Shown here: one piece after another, positions 57,125 through 64,000 of the stretch
How the letters are laid out: every line of letters begins with the position of its first letter
How positions within the stretch are numbered: the first letter of the stretch is position 1
Notes under the pieces: model-generated
What the model saw: only the letters and a program-made list of their open reading frames with translations
Told to the model about the DNA's origin: nothing
The model's database searches: none
Position numbers and translations under genes: made by a program
DNA from: Malania oleifera
Lineage: Eukaryota > Streptophyta > Magnoliopsida > Santalales > Ximeniaceae
NCBI RefSeq assembly: GCF_029873635.1
Contig: NC_080418.1
Location: forward strand, 16,143,388-16,207,387
Length of the DNA: 64,000 nucleotides
Direction: 5' to 3'

Positions 57125-58443
57125 TTAGGGACATCTTTTTGCATAATGCCCCTTTTGATTGCAGATATAGCATCGGTGATCTTTTAATTCTCTCTCATAC
57201 TTTCTTTTTCTCAAATATTTCCAACACCTTTCCTTCTGCTTTGACCTTTTGGATTTTCTACGGGGAGAAATATCTTCACGTTCTCCTGCTGGGCAGGAGC
57301 ATTGCTTGTTTTCTTTACACTTGATGAGGAGGTCCTTCCTTTTGCATTCCTTGGTGATTTTCAAGCCTGCTTTTTGGACTCTTCTGTACATGTCATACTT
57401 TCTGCAAAGCGCATCCAGATTCATAAGAGCACTCTGGTAGAGTTTATCAAGGAAGGTGCTTTCAAGTCTTTTTCCACTCATTTGTAGTTCACAGAGGACT
57501 TCTTATCCTAGTGGATCAGGCAAGCTATTAAGCTAAGCTTGCTTAAGGTTGATGTCATTTGGTCCGCAGAGAGTGTAATACCTTTCAAAGATAAAATTAT
57601 AATGCTTTTCCAGATCCTTTCTTTTAAGTGAGCAGCATTTGATCTTCATGTACTCTTCTCTGGCCTGAGTGACGTGGTCTTCCTAAGCGCCACAGAATTC
57701 TTCAATGATTGTGGAGATGAAGCATCAAGGTTTGGAACCTATGAAATCTGCACCTACCTGTAATCTCCAAGGTTGATCCAACAGATTCTTAATCTTCCAA
57801 TGAATTTGGAAACAACCCTTCCAATGACTTCTTTGAGGGTAATTCCCTCTTTCATTAATTCAACAAAGCACCATGCATGGAGCTCAAGGATCTTATTCCT
57901 CCACTGGCTTGGAGGGATTCCTTCTAATGAAATGGTTGGCCCATTTCCATTGTTGTTTGAACTGTGCGTGGGAATGGCTAATGCAGTATTTTATGAGAAG
58001 TTGATGTTATCATCAACTCCTTCATCGTCTGTAGGACTGTTGTATTTTGTCCAGTGGGTGGATGGCTAGGTCATCATTGTAGGCTTTGGAAGTTGAATCT
58101 CATCTTCTTCAGAGGAATCATCATCCGTCATGATGACAAGAGATGATTTTGGTGCTTATTTTGGTTGTGATGGTTCTGCCATCTCAGTAAGGAGTTTGGA
58201 GATAGGATTATCCTTTTCTAGAACCCCAATTTGTGGTTCTCGATCTGGATCACTTGATTCCCCAAATTTTTGCTTGTCTTTCTTCCTCTGAGCAATGGAG
58301 ACAGCCGTTGACTCAACCCTCTGGGTTTGGGCTGGCTTTTGAGTATGCTGCCTCTTTTTGAGATGAAGAAAAGAGTCACTGCCTTTGAAAGATGCTTGCA
58401 TTGAAACTGGCTGGAATGTTGGCTGAGGAGAACTGAAAGCCAA
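57125..58443 (-). pseudogene. Pararetrovirus B coat protein region
   Basis: The frame at 57,481-57,125 carries a Lys/Arg-rich tract (RRKSKRSKQKERCWKYLRKR) and a CCHC knuckle CYICNQKGHYAKRCP at the end, the RNA-binding tail of a caulimovirid coat protein. The region upstream (57,500-58,150) reads the capsid core in broken frames, and 58,443-58,156 reads a Ser/Gln/Lys-rich linker from the movement part. Confidence 0.65.
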
Positions 58444-58773
58444 AGTAGTTGGAAGGAAGAGAGGATCACTCCTCGCCTGTCTATGTTGTTGTTGTTGGCT
58501 TTACTTAAGAGAATTTAGCTGGGCTTTGAGATGCTGCATCTCTACTTCTTTCTTTTTGAAAGCTAGAGAGAAAGCTGACATATGCTCAATCATTTGCGTA
58601 AGTTCCTCATGCAATCTTTGGATATGGTTCTAGCATTTGTCAACGAGGATTGGTGTGATGTCGAACTTATTCTCGACATTGTTAGCTAGCTCTCTCTAGT
58701 TATCCATAATTTGTTGGAGCATTTTGTTCTAGGCTATGGCATTTTCTGACTGCCAATTAAGAGTTTCTTAAGC

Positions 58774-59136
58774 TTAAAATACCTGCTTGGTAGATCCATC
58801 TGAGTTGACAACAAGAGAATCTTTGATCTTCCAGGAGTGCATCGTGCGGGACCGCACATCTTCATACTCTAATGATAGGAAATCACCATCATAGCTTGAA
58901 GGTCTGATCATGTTGATCTGGGGAGACTTATCATCTTTTGTGCTTTTCCCCTTGTATTTGACATAGTAGTCAAATTTTTTGAATGATTCTCCTGGCAAGT
59001 CGATCTCTGGATCTCCATTGTCATATCTCTTTTTGAGCCTCTGCTGAGACTTGTTCTTTTTCTTCTTACCTCTAACTTCTTCCTCAAACCAATTGTACAC
59101 TAGATCATTTAAGACAATCGTCACAGGTACAGTCAA
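58774..59136 (-). pseudogene. Pararetrovirus B polyprotein linker between movement and coat regions
   Basis: The 120-codon frame has NDLVYNWFEEEVRGKKKKNK and FKKFDYYVKYKG. It lies within the polyprotein but shows no motif that I can name. Confidence 0.4.
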
Positions 59137-59707
59137 TGTCGAACCATTTATGACCGAATTTGGTCATAGGTTCGTAGATCGGAAAACCATCCCCTTTGAA
59201 GTGTGGGATAGGGACCTGAGATCCCAAAGAAGCTAATCTGTCAGGTTGATAAAGGTAGTTGACTATCTGATCATGATCTTTTGGTCTTTCGGAAGTGATG
59301 ATGACTTATACGCGGTTAAATCATCATGGTCGGAAAGACATGCTGAGGAGATGCCTCTATTGATGATGCTTGATCCTTTGGAAAGGAGATGTGAACATCA
59401 CCATTCTTCATAGTTGTGTAGACCAGATCATGGAGGATGATAGGCTTAGGGATCTGGTAAAGCTACTCGTACTTGGTAACCCAAGATTCTGGGAGAAGCT
59501 TTAGGAGTTCTTCTCTCGATAGCTATCTAGGGATGTGAACATGGCTCAGGACAAAAAAAGTATCATAATTGACAAGGAGAGCATCTTGATTTTCCTGAGG
59601 TAAAACCAAATCAAAGGAATGATTCTGAAGTCTTTAAACCATTTGATGATGGAGGGTAGCTACTATGGAGTTGGAGATCTACGGTGCTCCAACAATATGG
59701 ATCTGGA

Positions 59708-60292
59708 CTAGGAGCAGTTCTCATGTTGGGGTCGGAAAATAGCAAGTTGAAGTTGGGGAAGACAATGAAGTTGACTACCCTGCATTAAGTGTTTTTGTAT
59801 AGTGGCAATGCAGGTATGCTCGTACTTGTAGAACTTTGAATCAAGGAGAGCAATTCTAGAGCAAACCGGAAGCCCTTTTCTTCCGTGAAAAGTAAGGTAA
59901 AACTTAACAACACCAATATGAATATGGGTGAATCCCTGGCTGAGGTACTTTCTGGGAAGCTCAGGGGAAAGCTCCCAAGTTACGAGTTGTTTTGCTTCAG
60001 TTGCTAACAACTGATGCGAATCGAAGGGAGAAGCCTCAATGACTTCTTTGACACCTTTGGGTACAGGGGTCTTGCCAGTGAACTTCTTAAGAATGTTTAG
60101 AAGATATTTGGTTTTATCATAGACATAATATGGGTTTGTAAACTGAGGAATTTTGGTTTGGGGGACAAGGCTATCTTCTAGTACATAATCTACTTCATAC
60201 ATATAATCACGGCGATCTATGCTTAAGGCGGATGAAGATCTAGGTGACGAGCTAAGAGAAGGAGATGGAGTTAACATGGCTCTGGAAGGCAT
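59708..60292 (-). pseudogene. Pararetrovirus B movement protein region, start of polyprotein
   Basis: This 194-codon frame starts at the first ATG after the leader. A Ser-rich N-terminus is followed by YSxNPY-type FTNPYYVYDKTKY, then KYLSQGFTHIHIGVVKFYL and VCSRIALLDSKFYKYEHT. The GLxxH/LxD pattern is that of 30K-superfamily movement proteins. The frame breaks at 59,708, where the text goes on out of frame to about 59,300. Confidence 0.7.
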
Positions 60293-60681
60293 GACTTCTT
60301 AATTGACAAGATCAGAACCTCCCTCACAACCTAAAAGTGAATAGATCTCTTGCCCAACTTGTGGAATAAAACACAAAATCAACCAAAGCTTCCTTTTTCT
60401 TTATCAATCATTAGAGATGCCAGCTCTGCCCGACCAAACATAGCCTTCTGCGGCCTCAACAAGTCAAGGGCACCTTAGGTCTTATTCTCTAATGACTTCA
60501 AGAGAAAAGAGAAGATTTTAATGAAACCTACAGTCTGGTTCTGTCCATCACTGTTCTGATGTGGAGGATACACACGGAGTGTGGCAACCACAGAGCATAC
60601 TTAGTTTAATACAAACACCTCTGTTGTGGGCAAAGAGATTCATCACTCAAGGAGTGATGGAGGCTCCGAAGGAGTCTTTAA

Positions 60682-60704
60682 GCTGCCATGCCTCTGATAC
60701 CAAG
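60682..60704 (-). other. Upstream primer binding site of pararetrovirus B
   Basis: On the minus strand TTGGTATCAGAGGCATGG, an almost perfect tRNA-Met complement. The viral sequence appears to begin here: the bases beyond it (60,705 onward) do not match the leader that precedes the other copy. Confidence 0.8.
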
Positions 60705-61379
60705 ATACTTTAAGCCATTCAAAAACAATGGTAGACAATGAAATTGCAAGAAAATAACCTCTACAAATTTTGAAGGTTTGTCATGGGAAGCTCACCAGAG
60801 AAGCTCCTTCACTGTCAAATTTTTATTGCTAACAGCCAAACCCGACTTTTCTGATGCCACATTATCCTCACGAAGAATAATCGTTGCTTGTAATGGACGA
60901 CATGCTTTCTTCTTTAACATTAATATATTATAGTTTCCTCTTGATAAATTTAGACTCAAAAAATAGTTGGCATGAAAAATGCAGTAGGTGCCACCTGGAA
61001 AGCTTGAATTTTCACCCCAAAGGGAAAAAGGCTTCAAATTTGCTTGTTTTTTGGATAGGAATTTTTGGAGCACAAGTCCTCTATGAAGAAATGAGTGCAG
61101 TAAAACAAATGGAGCAAAAAAAGGACTCCTCCCTCCATAGTGCACTAGACATGTATCTTCCCTCGTCCTAGGAACTTCTAAGCATCCCAACAACTCAAAG
61201 AACGAGGTAATTTACTAATTTTATTGTTCCATCATCCACTATGTGACCCTTTCTAGCATATTCAAAGAGATGGTTCTCACTGAAAGTAAAACAACACCAT
61301 TGACATCATAGAAATCCTGTGGGTGCAAATAAAAGAATATGAAAGTTGAGATTACATAGGTCACTTTTCTGTAAATCAC
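60705..61379. other. Spacer and 3' flank of ECO1/CTF7
   Basis: It lies between the viral insertion and the ECO1 stop codon. A minus-strand AATAAAA at about 61,219-61,225, 155 bp beyond the stop, is a plausible poly(A) signal. The 133-codon ORF at 60,792-61,193 shows no homology signal and probably reflects 3' UTR sequence. Confidence 0.5.
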
Positions 61380-63589
61380 CTAGCGGTCCAAATTAGTACT
61401 TTTGTACACCAAGAAAGACCCACTGCCCATGTAATTGGATGCCAATGCCCTTCCAGCTAAGGTTGGCTGAGAGAATGCCAAGTGAGAGCGTTCAAGTACA
61501 AAACCTGTGCAAAAACTTTTCCTGCAGTAAAGAAAAAATACATGAGAACATGAGCCATTCTCTGTCTAGTTAACACCAATCAACCCAATTTATACCAATC
61601 CCCCCTCCCCCCACCAAAAAAATAATAATAATAACTTACCTCACAGCATCCAATAATTGGGTGGCAATGTGCTTCCTCCTGTTAGAAGAAGAGACCCAAA
61701 TGGCTCGAATTCCACATAAAGCAGGTAAACCTTCATTTTCACAGAAGATTGCTCCATTAAGGTTCCCACCCGACACCTCTTGGCTATTAACAGAAGCGGT
61801 TCTTCTCACGACTTCCCTCTGGAAAATAACATTCCCAAATTGGAGGGTGGTTAAGTTTGACTTTGCCTTCTTCGTAGTAGTGTCATCAGATCTTTCATCC
61901 GTTGAACATGAAAGAACCTTATAGGCAATTTTTATGGGCTCTACAATTAGACAGCCAGCAATTCTGTGGGAAGAAATAAACAGATAGGTCTGCAATCACG
62001 ACAATACCAAAAATGTGTTCATTGGTCAATATCTCAAAAGATAATAGAGATAATTAAAGTTAAGGAGCTGAGTCACTCAGGTATTGTTTGTGATTCGATA
62101 AATTTGTGTAATGGGCAAGAAAATTAGAGCAATAAAAGTTGTTAAAAAATCAGTGAGAGAGAGACAAATAATACCTAGAAAAGCATTATGACACAATAAA
62201 TTTGACATAGGGGTACAATGTCATAAGGGAAAAATAAAAGCATACGATGTTGTTGTAATTATATATTTTTCAAATGTTTTGTTAAAAAAAAATTGATGAG
62301 CTATCATTTGGACCAACTCATGAAACTTAACCAGCACTTCAAGATGTACTCAAGTTGTGGTAATACATGAATTTGTGGTTCATTGGACCAAATGCTCATG
62401 GATGTAAAGGGGGAATTTTATTAGACTTGTGTTTGGAAGCATGGATTTTGGTCTTTGGATTTGTATGGATTTGGATGTTACTCAACACAACTTTGTATTG
62501 CATTTTGCTCAAATCCATACAAATCCAAATCCAATATCATTATAGGCTCTCAAACACAAGGTTTAGGAATTCTCCAAACTCAGATGTCATAGTTATAGGT
62601 AATGGAATAGAGTAACTGATCACCTTGCAGAACTTATGAAAAATCCATCCACTTCCCAATTCAATTTCCATCATCTTCACTACCTCTTGAACCTGCCAAT
62701 GTGAAAGGTACCGCAATTAAAGCCATGGCACCAAATCCAATTGCATTATTGAAAACAAATCAATCAACTGCACTCATGAGGAGTAAGGATTCAAAAATGA
62801 TCTTCAACAATCTCACCTTGTTCCTTTGAGCGGGAGGATCACCATCCAAAACCAGAATGATTCGGCCGCCATTGATGGAGGGGTTATGAACAACCCTTTC
62901 ATTGCGCCAACCCTAAAATTTGAGTTAACGGTTTTTGTCAAACAGGAAGCAAACAAACCAAATGCGTGCAATATAATGACACTACCTTGAACTGAATTCC
63001 GTGAGTATAATTCTTGTGAAATGTACAGTGAATCTTCTCATCCTCTTCGTCTCCAGGAGCGTAGTTCGTCCCACAAGTAGAACATGTGCGCAAAAGAAAA
63101 TCTGACTGCCCCAACTCCAGATGAAACTGGGCATAGCTTCTCTTCTTGTTAAGGGTTCTCCCAGCAGGAATTGACGATGCTGATTTCAATGGTGAACATG
63201 ACGATATGGGGTTCTTCGGCGTCTCACAGATTGACCCTTCATCAATCTCATCCCTTCATTGCCAAATCTCAATTTTTTTAAAAAAAATGAAAGAAATAAA
63301 ATAAAACCACAAACAAAAATGGTTATTAACACTACAGAAAATCAAAGACTAATTTAAAGAAAATGGGTATCTGTTGAAATGTCAAACCCTGATATTCCGG
63401 AAGTTCATGGGAGTTTGTGAATAAAGAGTTTCAAGAATAAGCTTACCTGCTATGCTGCTTAGGAGCTCTGCGCTCGTACGTTATGCGGATTTGCGTGGGT
63501 TTTGTGGCATTGTCGCCGATCAAATCGTCAAAAATCAAAGGTGGGTCAGGAGATTTGGGCTTGAAGAAGGCGCTGATCTTGGCCTGCAT
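61380..63589 (-). CDS. CTF7: ECO1/CTF7 cohesin N-acetyltransferase, six exons
   Basis: Exons on the minus strand are 63,589-63,447, 63,253-62,986, 62,912-62,817, 62,692-62,624, 61,989-61,640 and 61,521-61,380. All introns are GT-AG, and the joined frame is open for 355 residues with stop TAG. The product acetylates the SMC3 subunit of cohesin in S phase to establish sister-chromatid cohesion, and acts in the nucleus. Visible features are a PCNA-binding box at residues 2-9 (Q2, I5, F8, F9), and a zinc finger with C105, C108, H123, H127 preceded by [18 protein letters not shown]. The acetyltransferase core includes [18 protein letters not shown] (about 284-301) and ends near FLVYK. Length is close to the known plant protein. 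An earlier in-frame ATG at 63,656 is possible, but the M at 63,589 puts the PCNA box at the N-terminus as in the family. No break is seen. Confidence 0.93.
62424..62562. mobile_element. Tourist-like MITE in intron 4 of ECO1/CTF7
   Basis: The 139-bp unit has matching ends (CTTGTGTTTG and its complement CAAACACAAG), a perfect 20-bp inner stem at 62,454-62,473 and 62,510-62,529, and TTA on both sides (62,421-62,423, 62,563-62,565). Terminal sequence and TTA duplication resemble PIF/Harbinger Tourist elements. It lies wholly within the 634-bp intron. Confidence 0.6.
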
Positions 63590-64000
63590 TGTTAGTTTTG
63601 CTTGCCGATGTGATTCCCAGCTTTTTTCTCTTTTTGGGGTTAAACAAACTTTTCCCACCTTTGGTTTGGGCGGTATGTTGTTTAAATTCGTGCACTCTGG
63701 ATTCTACATCACCCAAACAGTCAAACACTAAGCGGAGGACACATCCCCACTTCCTAGACAGCCCATCGCCACTCGAATTTCAAGCATAGATTTAGGAAAT
63801 AATATGGAAGATTTCTTTGGCTTCCTTTAATATTTTGTAATTAAATACTTTTTGATTCATGTTTGTAAATATATGTCCATTGTAATAATGATTTAAGTGT
63901 TCGATATGCAAGTAGATGTATGGGTATATATCTAAATTCAAATTATTGTACTTTCTCTCTCTTTATCTTTCTCTGTGCAAGTTCCTGCCTTTTCTTCTAA
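63590..64000. other. Upstream region of ECO1/CTF7
   Basis: Contains the likely 5' UTR and promoter of the minus-strand gene. I see no clear TATA box. Small ORFs overlap the 5' UTR and are shadows. A CT-rich stretch lies at 63,950-63,973. Confidence 0.4.

Larger units (their letters stand above)
53542..60704 (-). mobile_element. Endogenous pararetrovirus B (florendovirus-like), one genome unit
   Basis: On the minus strand the order is primer binding site (60,682-60,704), leader, movement protein, coat protein with zinc knuckle, aspartic protease, RT, RNase H, a second ORF, TATA promoter near 53,795, leader and a second primer-site copy (53,543-53,565). The distance between the two primer sites is 7,139 bp, the size of a whole caulimovirid genome. 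There is no integrase and no LTR. A polyprotein in the order MP-CP-AP-RT-RH followed by a smaller ORF fits the florendovirus layout. That genus call is an inference. Numerous stops mark it as a relic. Confidence 0.8.

Noticed and set aside
11139-60704. TGGTATCA-type sites might be tRNA genes
   Set aside because: Only 12-15 bases match the tRNA 3' end, and there is no cloverleaf. All sit at retroelement primer positions.
60792-61193. 133-codon minus-strand ORF downstream of ECO1/CTF7
   Set aside because: No domain signal and no splice context. It lies in the 3' flank and overlaps a plus-strand ORF of similar length.

Overview
This window is nuclear DNA of a flowering plant, probably a dicot. 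It is A+T-rich, has plant-type spliced exons at the right end, and is filled with plant LTR retrotransposons, an RTE-type LINE and two endogenous pararetroviruses of the family Caulimoviridae. The only host gene I can support is a complete six-exon ECO1/CTF7 cohesin acetyltransferase gene on the minus strand at 61,380-63,589. No rRNA or tRNA gene was found, and no CRISPR array is present.

Left part (1 to about 28,000): a nest of insertions. The oldest layer is a Tat-lineage Ty3/gypsy element on the minus strand. It carries gag, protease, RT, RNase H and integrase remnants between 5,400 and 10,490, a likely antisense extra ORF at 1-165 and 4,080-5,150, and a 5' LTR starting at 27,587. A Ty1/copia element (10,497-27,576, plus strand) landed at its primer binding site. 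Inside that copia lies a chromovirus (Tekay/Del-like) Ty3/gypsy element (11,421-24,919, minus strand). One LTR of the chromovirus holds a solo LTR (20,833-24,509), and that solo LTR holds a second one (21,199-23,039). A separate solo LTR (625-2,753) sits in another repeat near the left edge. Most borders are fixed by TG...CA ends and 5-bp target-site duplications.

Middle part (28,500 to 44,500): a decayed pararetrovirus (A) on the minus strand from about 37,894 down to 28,500. It runs from a tRNA-Met primer site through coat, movement, protease, RT and RNase H regions and a further ORF to a TATA-containing promoter, and a 1.97-kb solo LTR splits it at 34,261-36,229. Another solo LTR lies at 39,302-41,274. 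The rest (37,900-39,300 and 41,280-44,450) is A+T-rich with no recognisable gene.

Right part (44,450 to 64,000): an RTE-clade LINE (44,650-52,375) is interrupted by a Ty1/copia element (45,328-49,872) that has lost the catalytic core of its RT. Next comes a second pararetrovirus (B), almost exactly one genome unit long, bounded on both sides by a primer binding site (53,542-60,704). ECO1/CTF7 follows, with a Tourist-like MITE in intron 4.

The most unusual signal is an array of the palindrome TCGTCGACGA, 6-8 degenerate copies per LTR. It lies just upstream of the TATA box in LTRs of both a Ty1/copia family and chromovirus Ty3/gypsy families, which are otherwise unrelated. All transposon and viral coding regions are broken by stops and frameshifts. 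They are described here only as relics.
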